From: Jiangella alkaliphila
Lineage (GTDB): Bacteria; Actinomycetota; Actinomycetes; Jiangellales; Jiangellaceae
DNA: 64,000 nucleotides
Assembly (NCBI RefSeq): GCF_900105925.1
Contig: NZ_LT629791.1
Span: forward strand, 4,682,001-4,746,000
Direction: 5' to 3'
The translations under genes were made by a program, and so were the position numbers. The notes beneath the pieces were generated by a model. The model was given only the letters and a program-made list of their open reading frames with translations, did not search any database and was not told where the DNA came from. How positions within the stretch are numbered: the stretch's first letter is position 1; every line of letters starts with the position of its first letter. Below, piece after piece: positions 54,127 to 62,624 of the stretch.

Positions 54127-55767
54127 CTAGCCGACCAGCAGTTCGTTGTGGACAACCTCGGCGCGTTCGCCCTGCCAGCGGCGCCGCGCCCAGCGGTCAT
54201 GGGTCACGACGACGACCGCAAGGCCGGCGCCGTCGACCGCCGCCTCCAGCTCTTCCACCAGGCCGAGCGACAGGTGGTTCGTCGGCTCGTCGAGGAGCAG
54301 CACCTGGGGCCGGGTCACCAGCAGCCGGGCCAGCGCGAGCCGGCGCTGCTGCCCGACCGACAGCGCGCCGACCGGCATGCCCAGCGCCGGTCCGGGCAGC
54401 AGGCCGAGGCCGGCCAGCTCGGCCTGGTACTCGGGGGCCGGGCCGGGGCGACCGGCGGCGAACGCCTGCACCGCCGTCAGCGACAGGTCGGGGAAGCTGC
54501 CGGTCTGCGGCAGCCAGCCGATCCGCAGCCGCCGCGACCGCAGCACCTCGCCGGTCTGCGGCTCCAGCGCCCCGGCCAGCACCGCCAGCAGCGACGACTT
54601 GCCCGAGCCGTTGCGGCCGGTGATCATCAGCCGGGTGTCGCGGGTGACGTCCAGCGCGCGGGCGGCGATGCGGCCCGGGACCTTCACGTCGCGGACGGCG
54701 ATCAGCACGCCGTCGGGCACGCCGGCGCCCAGCGCGGCGTCGAACCGGAGCAGCCGCGGCGGCTTCGGGATGCGCAGCTCCTCCAGCCGGCGCAGCCGCA
54801 CCTCGGCCTCGCGGACCCGCCGCGACACGGCCGCGTCGACCTTCTGGCTGGCGAAATGCGCGGCGAACTTGTCGTTGTCGCGCCGGCCGCGGCCGTCGTG
54901 ACCGACCCGGCGGGCGTCCTGCTTGACGACCGCGCGCGCCTCGTCGACGTCGTCGGACCAGGTGGCGTACGCCTGCTCCCACCGCAACCGGGCGGCCGCC
55001 TTGCCGGCCAGGTAGTCGGTGTAGGCGCCGGTGTAGCGGGCCGGGCCGATGTGCGGGGTGCCGTCGCGCTCCACCGTCAGGACGGGGTCGAGGTCGAGGA
55101 TCGACGTGGCCACGCCGTCGAGGAACGCGCGGTCGTGCGACACGGTGACGACGGCGCCGCGGTACTCCTTCAGCGCGTCCTCGAGGAAGGCGATGGCGTC
55201 GTCGTCGAGGTGGTTGGTCGGCTCGTCCAGCAGCAGCACGTCCGGCGCGCGGACCAGTGCCAGCGCCAGCGCCAGCCGGGACCGCTGGCCGCCCGACAGC
55301 GTGTCGACCGTCCGGTCCCCCGCGATCTCGGCCAGGCCCAGCCCGGCCAGCGCGCGGGCGGCCCGGGCGTCGGCGGCCCAGCCGTCGCGGTGCTCGAACT
55401 CGGCCAGCAGGTCGCCGTACTCGTCCAGCACCGACTCGTCGCCGTCGGCGAGCCGCGCTTCGGCGGCGCGCATGCGCTGCTCGAGGACGCGGAACTCCGC
55501 CAGCGCGGCGTCGACGGCGCCGTCGACGGTGCTGCCGGCCGGCAGGTCGGGCTCCTGGGTGAGGTAGCCGAGCGTGCCGTGCCGCTCGACGGTGCCGGAG
55601 TCGGGCGCCTCGACCCCGGCCGAGAGCCGGAGCAGGGTCGACTTCCCGGCGCCGTTCTCGCCCACGATGCCGAGCCGCTCCCCCGCGGCGGCGTCATAGC
55701 TGACGCCGTCGAGGACCCGGCGGCCGGCGTAGGCGATGCAGAGAGCGCGAACGGAGAGGAGAGACAC
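54127..55767 (-). CDS. ABC-F family ATPase, ribosome-protection type
   Basis: 546 aa. Two nucleotide-binding domains in one chain and no membrane segments. NBD1: GENGAGKST, LSGGQRSRLALA, VLLLDEPTNHLDDD. NBD2: GRNGSGKSS, LSVGQQRRLALA, VLLLDEPTNHLS. The linker between them (about 230-320) is long and charged, as in the antibiotic-resistance ABC-F proteins that displace drugs from the ribosomal exit tunnel. Start GTG 55767 has GAGG 7 nt upstream. It is separated from the next divergent gene by a 149-bp leader that could be regulatory. Proximity to erm suggests a joint MLS-resistance function. Confidence 0.9.
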   Translation of the reverse strand: MSLLSVRALCIAYAGRRVLDGVSYDAAAGERLGIVGENGAGKSTLLRLSAGVEAPDSGTVERHGTLGYLTQEPDLPAGSTVDGAVDAALAEFRVLEQRMRAAEARLADGDESVLDEYGDLLAEFEHRDGWAADARAARALAGLGLAEIAGDRTVDTLSGGQRSRLALALALVRAPDVLLLDEPTNHLDDDAIAFLEDALKEYRGAVVTVSHDRAFLDGVATSILDLDPVLTVERDGTPHIGPARYTGAYTDYLAGKAAARLRWEQAYATWSDDVDEARAVVKQDARRVGHDGRGRRDNDKFAAHFASQKVDAAVSRRVREAEVRLRRLEELRIPKPPRLLRFDAALGAGVPDGVLIAVRDVKVPGRIAARALDVTRDTRLMITGRNGSGKSSLLAVLAGALEPQTGEVLRSRRLRIGWLPQTGSFPDLSLTAVQAFAAGRPGPAPEYQAELAGLGLLPGPALGMPVGALSVGQQRRLALARLLVTRPQVLLLDEPTNHLSLGLVEELEAAVDGAGLAVVVVTHDRWARRRWQGERAEVVHNELLVG

Positions 55768-55916
55768 GTGACGACCTCGACGAGGTTGCTGGGAGCCCGC
55801 CGGGTGGACGCACCTCGGGCACGGGCGGAGTCACGCGTTCAGATCACATCACTGTCAAGGATGCCACGTGGGTACTGTCCCGGGCAAAGCGATTTCCCGG
55901 ACCGTGAGGAGCTGCT

Positions 55917-56342
55917 GTGCAGAAGATCGCCAACATCGTCGTCGACTGCGCCGACCCGCGACTGCTCGCCCACTTCTGGTCCGACGTCCTGGGCTACCCG
56001 CGCCTGGAGTACCCCGAGGAGATGCGCCGCGAGCTGCTGGCGTCCGGCCTCACCGAGGACGACCTGCTCGCCCGCGTCGTCGCCGAGGACCCCACCGGCG
56101 AGGGACCGCGGTTCTACTTCCAGCGGGTGCCCGAGGCCAAGCTGGGCAAGAACCGCGTCCACGTCGACGTCCGGTCGGTGCCGGGCCGGCGCGCCGAACC
56201 GCACGAGGTCGACGCCGAGGTCGAGCGCATCACCGCCCTCGGCGCGACCGTCCTGCGCAAGGCCGACGACGCGTGGGGCCCGTACACCGAGTACTTCTAC
56301 GTGCTCGCCGACCCCGAGGGCAACGAGTTCTGCGTGTGCTGA
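55917..56342 (+). CDS. VOC-superfamily protein (glyoxalase-like domain)
   Basis: 141 aa from GTG 55917, 5 nt after GAGGAG. It carries IANIVVDCADPRLLAHFWSDVLG at the N terminus and VLADPEGNEFCVC at the C terminus, the two halves of a Glyoxalase_6-type fold common in actinobacteria, with no assigned substrate. It lies between the ABC-F leader and the operator of propeller F and shows no link to the regulon. Confidence 0.87.
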   Translation: MQKIANIVVDCADPRLLAHFWSDVLGYPRLEYPEEMRRELLASGLTEDDLLARVVAEDPTGEGPRFYFQRVPEAKLGKNRVHVDVRSVPGRRAEPHEVDAEVERITALGATVLRKADDAWGPYTEYFYVLADPEGNEFCVC

Positions 56343-56365
56343 CGCCGGCGCGGCATCTCGCGCTC

Positions 56366-56395
56366 TCGACATTACGGTCAGGCCCGTAATACCAT
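56366..56395 (+). promoter_or_regulatory. Leaderless promoter of propeller F
   Basis: -35 TCGACA (56366-56371), 18-bp spacer, -10 TACCAT (56390-56395). Transcription would start at about 56402, the A of the ATG, giving a leaderless mRNA. The spacer is exactly filled by operator site 7. Confidence 0.6.
56372..56389. promoter_or_regulatory. Operator site 7 of the CGG-N6-CCG regulon
   Basis: TTACGGTCAGGCCCGTAA, core at 56375-56386, occupying the space between -35 and -10 of the propeller F promoter. Confidence 0.78.
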
Positions 56396-56401
56396 CCGCG
56401 C

Positions 56402-58357
56402 ATGATCCCCCGCCGCCGCTTCCTCCAGGCAGCCGCCGCCACTGGCGCGGCCGTCGCCGTTCCCGCCGTCTCCTCCCTCCCGGCCTCGGCCCGGCCGTCG
56501 TCGCCCGCCGAGGGCACCGTCACCGACCTCGGCCCGGCCAGCGTGGCCAGCCCCCTGGGCAACGGTGAGTTCGTCGGCGACGTCCTCTACATGGGCTCGC
56601 GCGGACTGGCCCCCAACGTCGTCGGCGCCTGGGACCTGGGCACCGACACCATCGCCACCCATGTCGAGATCACGACGGGCATCGGCATCTGGGCGATGTG
56701 CAAGGTCGGCACCGACGTCTACGTCGGCACGCACTCGCGCTCCGACCTCTACCGGATCGACTCGATCAGCGGCGAGGTGAGCAAGCTCGCCGAATACCCC
56801 GACCACTTCATCTGGACCATGGCCGCCTCCCCCGACGGCAAGATCTACATGGGCATGTCCGAGCCGGGGCGCGTGGTCGAGTACGACCCGGCCACCGGCG
56901 CCAGCCGCGACCTGGGCCAGCCCGCGCCCGGCGAGGCCTACGTGCGCAGCATCCAGGCCGACGACACCCACGTCTACGCCGGCATCGGGGCCAACGCCCA
57001 CCTCATCGCCATCGATCGGCAGACCGGCGAGAAGCGCGAGCTGCTACCCGCCGAGCTGCTGGACCGCGACTGGGTCTCCAGCATGCACATCAGCGCCACT
57101 CACATCGCCGGCGGGCTCAACTCCACCGCCGAGCTCGTCGTCCTGGACAAGGCCGACCCCAGCAGCTACCGGATCGTCAAGGCGAGCGCCGCGGGCGAGA
57201 AGTACACCGTCGCCGTCCTCATCCACGACGGCTGGGTCTACTTCGCCGGCCGCCCCACCGGGACGGTCTACCGCGTGCCGGTGGACGGCGGGGAGCCGGA
57301 GGTCCTGGGCGTGCCGTTCCCGGAGGCGCAGACGGTGCGCCTGCTCGAGCACGGCGGGCGGATCTACGGCCTGCAGGATCCCGGCATCTTCGTCTACGAC
57401 CCGGCCACGGGCTCGATGGACTACGTCAGCCACGTCCAGCGCGGCTTCCGCGCCGCCGCCGAGGCGCCGATGTCGGTGCACTCCGACGGCAAGGTCATCT
57501 ACGTCGGCGGCAAGAGCGGGGCCGATCTGCACGACCTGGCCTCGGGCGAGGTCACCCGGCTGCCCATCCCGGGCGAGCCGAAGACTGCCATCACCGTCGA
57601 CGGCACCACCTACCTCGGCATCTACACCCAGGCCGCGCTCTACTCGCACCGCGCCGGCGACGCGGAGGCCGAGCTGCTGTTCCGCACCGGCCAGAACCAG
57701 GACCGGCCCAAGGACCTGGCCTACGACCGCGCCACCGGCCTGATCGCCATGTCCACCCAGCCCGAGCCCGGCCACCCCAACGGCGCCCTGGACCTCTACG
57801 ACCCCAGGACCGGCCGGCTGGACACCTACCGCCCGGTCATCGAGCGGCAGACGGTGTTCTCGCTGACCGCCGTCGCCGGAACGCTGTTCATGGGCACCAG
57901 TACGCAGGAGGGCCTCGGTTCGCCGCCCGTCACCCCCACCGCCAAGCTGGCCGCGTTCGACCTGCGGACCAGGACGGTGACGTGGGAACTGGAGGTGCTC
58001 CCGGGCATCGGCGCCATCATGGACCTGGCGCACACCCCGCGGGCCGTCTACGGCATCACCAACACCGGCGTGCTGTTCGAGTACAGCCTGGTGCAGCGCA
58101 GGATCACCCGGACGATGCAGGTCAGCGAGCGCGGCGGCGACCTGTTGATCGCCGGCTTCACCGCCTACACCAGCGACGTGAACGCCGTGTACCGGATCGA
58201 CCTCGTCCCCTTCACGGCGAAGAAGATCGTCGACGGCCTCGCGAGCGACTGGTTCGGCGGCGGGTCGCGGCTCAACATCGCGCCCAACGGCCGCGCCCTC
58301 TACGCGTTGAAGGGGCGTGACCTGGTCAGCATCGCGATCCGCCCGCGCCTCGGCTGA
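56402..58357 (+). CDS. Tat-exported beta-propeller protein (propeller F)
   Basis: 651 aa. The Tat signal PRRRFLQAAAATGAAVAV starts at residue 3. Blades include VYVGTHSRSDLYRIDSISG and RVVEYDPATGASRDLG; late shared segments are QDRPKDLAYD and GALDLYDPRTGRLDTY. No C-terminal accessory domain, as in propeller E. It is monocistronic and isolated from the rest of the regulon by the resistance genes, yet has its own operator. It ends 18 bp before the convergent aspS. Confidence 0.87.
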   Translation: MIPRRRFLQAAAATGAAVAVPAVSSLPASARPSSPAEGTVTDLGPASVASPLGNGEFVGDVLYMGSRGLAPNVVGAWDLGTDTIATHVEITTGIGIWAMCKVGTDVYVGTHSRSDLYRIDSISGEVSKLAEYPDHFIWTMAASPDGKIYMGMSEPGRVVEYDPATGASRDLGQPAPGEAYVRSIQADDTHVYAGIGANAHLIAIDRQTGEKRELLPAELLDRDWVSSMHISATHIAGGLNSTAELVVLDKADPSSYRIVKASAAGEKYTVAVLIHDGWVYFAGRPTGTVYRVPVDGGEPEVLGVPFPEAQTVRLLEHGGRIYGLQDPGIFVYDPATGSMDYVSHVQRGFRAAAEAPMSVHSDGKVIYVGGKSGADLHDLASGEVTRLPIPGEPKTAITVDGTTYLGIYTQAALYSHRAGDAEAELLFRTGQNQDRPKDLAYDRATGLIAMSTQPEPGHPNGALDLYDPRTGRLDTYRPVIERQTVFSLTAVAGTLFMGTSTQEGLGSPPVTPTAKLAAFDLRTRTVTWELEVLPGIGAIMDLAHTPRAVYGITNTGVLFEYSLVQRRITRTMQVSERGGDLLIAGFTAYTSDVNAVYRIDLVPFTAKKIVDGLASDWFGGGSRLNIAPNGRALYALKGRDLVSIAIRPRLG

Positions 58358-58375
58358 GGCGCGGGCGGCGTCGCG

Positions 58376-60136
58376 TCAGTTCCCGGGCTGCTCCGGTACG
58401 GCGTCGATGCCGGCCTCCTTGCGCTGCTGCGCGGTGATCGGCGCCGGCGCGGCCGTCAGCGGGTCGTAGCCGCCGCCGGTCTTCGGGAACGCGATGACGT
58501 CGCGGATCGAGTCCGAGCCGGCCAGCAGCGCCGTGATGCGGTCCCAGCCGAACGCGATGCCGCCGTGCGGCGGCGCGCCGTACTTGAACGCGTCGAGCAG
58601 GAAGCCGAACTTCTCCTGCGCCTCGTCCGGGCTCAGGCCCATCACCTGGAAGACGCGTTCCTGCACGTCGCGGCGATGGATACGGATCGACCCGCCGCCG
58701 ATCTCGTTGCCGTTGCAGACGATGTCGTAGGCGTAGGCGAGCGCGCTGCCCGGGTCGGTGTCGAAGGTGTCGATCGACTCGGGCTTCGGCGACGTGAACG
58801 CGTGGTGCACGGCTGTCCAGGCGCCGGACCCGACGGCGACGTCGTCGGTCTCGTCGACCGGCTCGAACAGCGGCGCGTCGACCACCCAGGTGAACGCCCA
58901 TGCGCTCTCGTCGATGAGGCCGGCCCGGCGGCCGATCTCCAGCCGGGCCGCGCCGAGCAGCGCCTGCGACGACCGCCGCGGTCCGGCCGCGAAGAACACG
59001 GCGTCGCCCGGGACCGCGCCGACCAACTTCGGCAGGCCGGCCGTCTCGTCCTCGGACAGGTTCTTCGCGACCGGGCCGGCCAGCTCGCCGTCGGCCCCGA
59101 CCAGCACGTACGCCAGGCCGCGGGCGCCGCGCGCCTTGGCCCAGTCCTGCCAGCCGTCGAGCTCCTTGCGGCTCTGCGACGCGCCGCCCGGGTGGACGAC
59201 GGCGCCGACGTAGGCCGCCTGGAACACCCGGAACGAGGTGTTGGCGAAGTGCTCGGTGACCTCGGTGAGCTCCTGCCCGAACCGCAGGTCGGGCTTGTCC
59301 GAGCCGAACCGGTCCATGGCGTCGTGGTAGGTCATGCGCGGGATCGGGGCGCTGATCTCGTGGCCGACCAGCGCCCACAGCGCCGTCAGCACCTTCTCGG
59401 CCAGCGCGATGACGTCGTCCTGCTCGACGAAGCTCAGCTCGACGTCGAGCTGGGTGAACTCGGGCTGGCGGTCGGCGCGGAAGTCCTCGTCGCGGTAGCA
59501 GCGGGCGATCTGGAAGTAGCGCTCCAGCCCGGCCACCATGAGCAGCTGCTTGAACAGCTGCGGCGACTGCGGCAGGGCGTACCAGGACCCCGGCCGCAGC
59601 CGGGCCGGCACCACGAAGTCGCGCGCCCCCTCCGGCGTCGACCGGGTCAGCGTCGGCGTCTCGACCTCGACGAAGTCCTCGGCCAGCAGGACGTCGCGGG
59701 CGGCCTTGTTGACGGCACTGCGGAGGCGGATCGCGGTGGCCGGACCGGACCGGCGCAGGTCGAGGTAGCGGTACTTCAGCCGCACCTCCTCGCCGACGTC
59801 GACGTGGTCGTCGATCTGGAACGGCAGCGGCTCGGCCTCGCTGAGCACCTCGAGCGCCTCGGCGACGACCTCGATCTCGCCGGTCGGCAGGTTCGGGTTC
59901 TCGTTCCCCTCCGGGCGGCGGCCGACCTGCCCGGTGACCTTGATGCAGAACTCGTTGCGCAGCCCGTGCGCCACGGCCTCGTCCCGCACCACCACCTGCG
60001 CCACCCCGGACGCGTCGCGCAGATCCAGGAACGCCACTCCCCCGTGATCGCGGCGGCGGGCGACCCAGCCGGTGAGGGTGACGGTCTGGCCGGCGTGGCC
60101 GGCACGCAACGTGCCGGCCTCGTGGGTGCGGAGCAC
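58376..60136 (-). CDS. aspS: Aspartate--tRNA ligase, bacterial type
   Basis: 586 aa from GTG 60136, with AGAGGAA 7 nt upstream. It has an N-terminal anticodon-binding OB fold ([23 protein letters not shown]), class II catalytic motifs with [18 protein letters not shown] and [22 protein letters not shown], a bacterial GAD insertion domain, and motif 3 [16 protein letters not shown]. It charges tRNA-Asp, and possibly tRNA-Asn if no AsnRS exists. The upstream in-frame codons to 60250 overlap a palindromic repeat and are not coding. Confidence 0.96.
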   Translation of the reverse strand: MLRTHEAGTLRAGHAGQTVTLTGWVARRRDHGGVAFLDLRDASGVAQVVVRDEAVAHGLRNEFCIKVTGQVGRRPEGNENPNLPTGEIEVVAEALEVLSEAEPLPFQIDDHVDVGEEVRLKYRYLDLRRSGPATAIRLRSAVNKAARDVLLAEDFVEVETPTLTRSTPEGARDFVVPARLRPGSWYALPQSPQLFKQLLMVAGLERYFQIARCYRDEDFRADRQPEFTQLDVELSFVEQDDVIALAEKVLTALWALVGHEISAPIPRMTYHDAMDRFGSDKPDLRFGQELTEVTEHFANTSFRVFQAAYVGAVVHPGGASQSRKELDGWQDWAKARGARGLAYVLVGADGELAGPVAKNLSEDETAGLPKLVGAVPGDAVFFAAGPRRSSQALLGAARLEIGRRAGLIDESAWAFTWVVDAPLFEPVDETDDVAVGSGAWTAVHHAFTSPKPESIDTFDTDPGSALAYAYDIVCNGNEIGGGSIRIHRRDVQERVFQVMGLSPDEAQEKFGFLLDAFKYGAPPHGGIAFGWDRITALLAGSDSIRDVIAFPKTGGGYDPLTAAPAPITAQQRKEAGIDAVPEQPGN

Positions 60137-60225
60137 GGGTGTTCCTCTCGGATCGTGCGTTGTACGTGGACCAGCCGATCCTACGGAACCCGCTCCGTCC
60201 ACGGCGAGGCGATTCCCCCAACCCC

Positions 60226-60297
60226 GTTGATCTTGGAGTTGTTCGGCCATCTACCGGACATTCCAGGCCCTATGTGCCGAACAACTCCAAGATCAAC
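60226..60297. repeat. Dispersed palindromic repeat, family A, copy 2
   Basis: Perfect 22-nt arms (60226-60247 and 60276-60297) with GTTGATCTTGGAGTTGTTCG. The 28-nt loop opens with CATCTACCGGACATT as in copy 1 at 9948-10031. It lies between aspS and the radical SAM gene. Confidence 0.85.
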
Positions 60298-60340
60298 TTT
60301 GGAGGGACGGCGGGCGGCGGCGGGCGGCGGGCGGTGTGCG

Positions 60341-61876
60341 TCAGAAGAGGGGGTCCTGGCCGGGTACGACGGTGGCAGCCTCGGTTCCGCTGCCCGACGG
60401 GGTCAGCCGGGTGCCCCAGCGCTTCCCGTGCAGTGGCCGCCGCCGGTCGTCGACCAGGTCTTCGTCGTCGTCGCCGCGGAGCCGGTACGCCTTCAGGTGC
60501 GGCTCGACCCGGGCGCGCAGCCAGTCGCGGTAGCGCTGGTCGGAGTAGGAGCCGCGGTGGTAGAGCCGCCGGTACAGCGGCAGCAGGTCGGGCCGGGTGG
60601 ACTCCAGCCAGCCGAGGTACCACTCGCGAGCGCCCGGCCGCAGGTGCAGCGGGATGTAGCTGATGCCCGTCGCGCCGGCCTCGGCCACCGCCGCGACCAG
60701 CGCGGACAGCTGCTCCTCGGAGTCGGTCAGGCCGGGCAGGATGGGCGCCAGCAGGACGGTGCACGGCAGCCCGGCCGCTCGTACGGCGCGGACGAGGTCG
60801 AGCCGGGCCTTCGGCGTTGGGGTGCCGGGCTCGACGGAGCGGTGCAGCCCCTCGTCGAGCAGCGCCAGCGACACGCCGACGCCGACCTGGACGTCCTCGG
60901 CGGCGCGCTGGAGCAGCGGCAGGTCGCGGCGCAGCAGCGTGCCCTTGGTGAGGATGCTGAACGGCGTGCCCGACCCGGCCAGCGCCTCGATGATGCCCGG
61001 CATCAGCCGGTACCGGCCCTCGGCCCGCTGGTAGGGGTCGGTGTTGGTGCCCATGGCGACGTGCTCGCGGGCCCAGCCGCGCCGGCCGACTTCGCGCCGC
61101 AGCACGTCGGCGACGTTGACCTTGACGATCACCTGGCGGTCGAAGTCGTCGCCGGCGTCGAGGTCGAGGTAGGTGTGAGTGTTGCGGGCGAAGCAGTTGT
61201 GGCTGACGACGCCGTGCGCGATGAAGTCGCCGGTGCCGGTGGTGAGGTCGAACATCGGCAGCTCGACGTCCATCGCCCGCACGTAGCTGACCGCCAGCGC
61301 GTCCTCGCCCCGCACCGCCGCGCCGACCACGCTGCGGCGCAGGCCCATCAGGCGGTCGCGGGTGGTGAGGTACGGCCGCGGCGGGTCGCCCTCGCCGGGC
61401 GGCGCCACGTGCTTCCAGCCGTCCAGCGTCAGGAACCGGTGGTCGCCGCTCGCGACGATGGAGGTGCCGCCGTCGAGCTCGACCCGGAACGCCGGCTTGG
61501 ACGTGCGCCAGTGGTCGACCACCTGGGTGCGCACCAGCCGCCGGCTCAGCCCCTCGCGCCGGGTGCCGAGCACCTGGTCGCCCGGCCGCACCCGCGCGAG
61601 CGGGACGGTGGTGCCGTCGGCCATGCTGATGGGCGCGTAGCCGGACAGGCAGTACGTGCACGCGTGGCTGCAGCCGCGGTACGGGTTCACCGTCCACCGG
61701 AACGGCACGTGCGAGGCCTCGGGCACCTTGTTCAGCGCCGACTTGGACGTCACCTCGTGGAACGTGATGCCCTCGAACTCGGGCGTGCGCACGCTGCGGA
61801 CCAGCCCGGACAGCCGCTGCAACCCCGGCAGCGCGGCCCCGTCGGTGACGGCGAGCTCCTGACCTTCCCAGCGCAT
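60341..61876 (-). CDS. Rv2578c-family radical SAM protein interrupted by a mini-intein
   Basis: 511 aa precursor. The start MRWEGQELAV at 61876 matches the MRW start of Rv2578c-like proteins; an upstream GTG at 61894 is inside the SOS box region. The extein reads SALNKVP...NPYRGCSHACTYC | CFARNTHTYLDLD, the CxxxCxxC cluster motif of this SplB-related (DNA repair photolyase-like) family. Residues 76-227 are an intein inserted at the third cluster Cys; after splicing Cys 228 takes its place. The rest includes PRxxGIGVS-like barrel strands. The function is unknown, though LexA-type control suggests DNA damage. Confidence 0.92.
   Translation of the reverse strand: MRWEGQELAVTDGAALPGLQRLSGLVRSVRTPEFEGITFHEVTSKSALNKVPEASHVPFRWTVNPYRGCSHACTYCLSGYAPISMADGTTVPLARVRPGDQVLGTRREGLSRRLVRTQVVDHWRTSKPAFRVELDGGTSIVASGDHRFLTLDGWKHVAPPGEGDPPRPYLTTRDRLMGLRRSVVGAAVRGEDALAVSYVRAMDVELPMFDLTTGTGDFIAHGVVSHNCFARNTHTYLDLDAGDDFDRQVIVKVNVADVLRREVGRRGWAREHVAMGTNTDPYQRAEGRYRLMPGIIEALAGSGTPFSILTKGTLLRRDLPLLQRAAEDVQVGVGVSLALLDEGLHRSVEPGTPTPKARLDLVRAVRAAGLPCTVLLAPILPGLTDSEEQLSALVAAVAEAGATGISYIPLHLRPGAREWYLGWLESTRPDLLPLYRRLYHRGSYSDQRYRDWLRARVEPHLKAYRLRGDDDEDLVDDRRRPLHGKRWGTRLTPSGSGTEAATVVPGQDPLF
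61196..61651 (-). other. Mini-intein (152 residues) in the radical SAM gene
   Basis: It begins with Cys 76 (CLSGYAPISMADGTTVPLAR, block A with RPGDQVLG), has block B GTSIVASGDHRFLTLDGW, block F MFDLTTGTGDFIAHG and ends VVSHN before Cys +1. No LAGLIDADG or HNH endonuclease segment fits in its length, so it can splice but not home by itself. Confidence 0.9.
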
Positions 61877-61884
61877 CCATCTAT

Positions 61885-61900
61885 TCGAACACACGTTCGG
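61885..61900. promoter_or_regulatory. LexA-type SOS box
   Basis: TCGAACACACGTTCGG matches the actinobacterial/Gram-positive LexA consensus TCGAAC-N4-GTTCGA at 11 of 12 fixed bases and lies 9 bp upstream of the radical SAM start codon. Confidence 0.75.
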
Positions 61901-62000
61901 AGCGCTGGCAAATCCCCCAGTCGGTGTCGGATCGGGGCGGCGGCGTTCGTGGAAGGGGTAAGAGGCCGCCTACAAGGGGCGGCCCGAGGAAGGGACCGAC

Positions 62001-62609
62001 ATGAAACTGACGACTGTCACGAACGTCTCCGTCGACGGCGTCATCCAGGGACTGGGCGGGTCGAACGAGGACCGCAGGGGCGGGTTCGAGCGCGGCGGCT
62101 GGGCGCTGCCGCTGTTCGGCGGCGACGCCGAGACGTACCTCAGCGACGTCTACCAGCGTGCCGACGCGTTCCTGTTCGGCCGGCGAACCTATGAGATCTT
62201 CGCCGGCTCCTGGGGCACGATCGAGGACATGGCGAACGCGCCCATCGGGCAGGCCCTGAACGAGCGGCCCAAGTACGTCGCGTCCACCACCCTGACCGAC
62301 CCGCGCTGGGCGGGCAGCACCGTCTTCTCCGGCGACGTCGCGGGAGCCGTCCGCGAGCTGAAGGCCGGGCGGGAGGGTGAGCTGCAGGTGCACGGCAGCG
62401 GCGCTCTGGTCCGCTGGCTCCTCGACCATCGGCTGGTCGACGAGATCGCCCTGTTCACCTATCCCGTGGTCGTCGGCCAGGGCACCCGGCTGTTCCCCGA
62501 CGCCGGCCCGGACGCGGCGCTCGATCTGGTTGACTTCCGCTCCTTCACCAACGGCATCACCCACCACGTCTACCGGCCCACCGGGCGCCCCCAGTACGCC
62601 GCCGGCTGA
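62001..62609 (+). CDS. RibD C-terminal-domain (dihydrofolate-reductase-like) protein
   Basis: 202 aa. AGGAAGGG lies 7 nt before ATG 62001. It has a DHFR-like NADPH fold with TNVSVDGVIQG, DAFLFGRRTYEIF, VASTTLTDPRW, LQVHGSGALVRWLLDHRLVDE and YPVVVGQGTRLFPD, the usual string of the YyaP/YwjB group of uncharacterised reductases. It is followed after 15 bp by an ECF sigma factor with which it is probably transcribed. Confidence 0.91.
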   Translation: MKLTTVTNVSVDGVIQGLGGSNEDRRGGFERGGWALPLFGGDAETYLSDVYQRADAFLFGRRTYEIFAGSWGTIEDMANAPIGQALNERPKYVASTTLTDPRWAGSTVFSGDVAGAVRELKAGREGELQVHGSGALVRWLLDHRLVDEIALFTYPVVVGQGTRLFPDAGPDAALDLVDFRSFTNGITHHVYRPTGRPQYAAG

Positions 62610-62624
62610 GGAGCTGATCTGACG

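Noticed and set aside
58565-62194. 1209-codon open frame on the plus strand
   Set aside because: It is antisense to aspS and the radical SAM gene and runs through the palindrome and the SOS box. No protein-like features.
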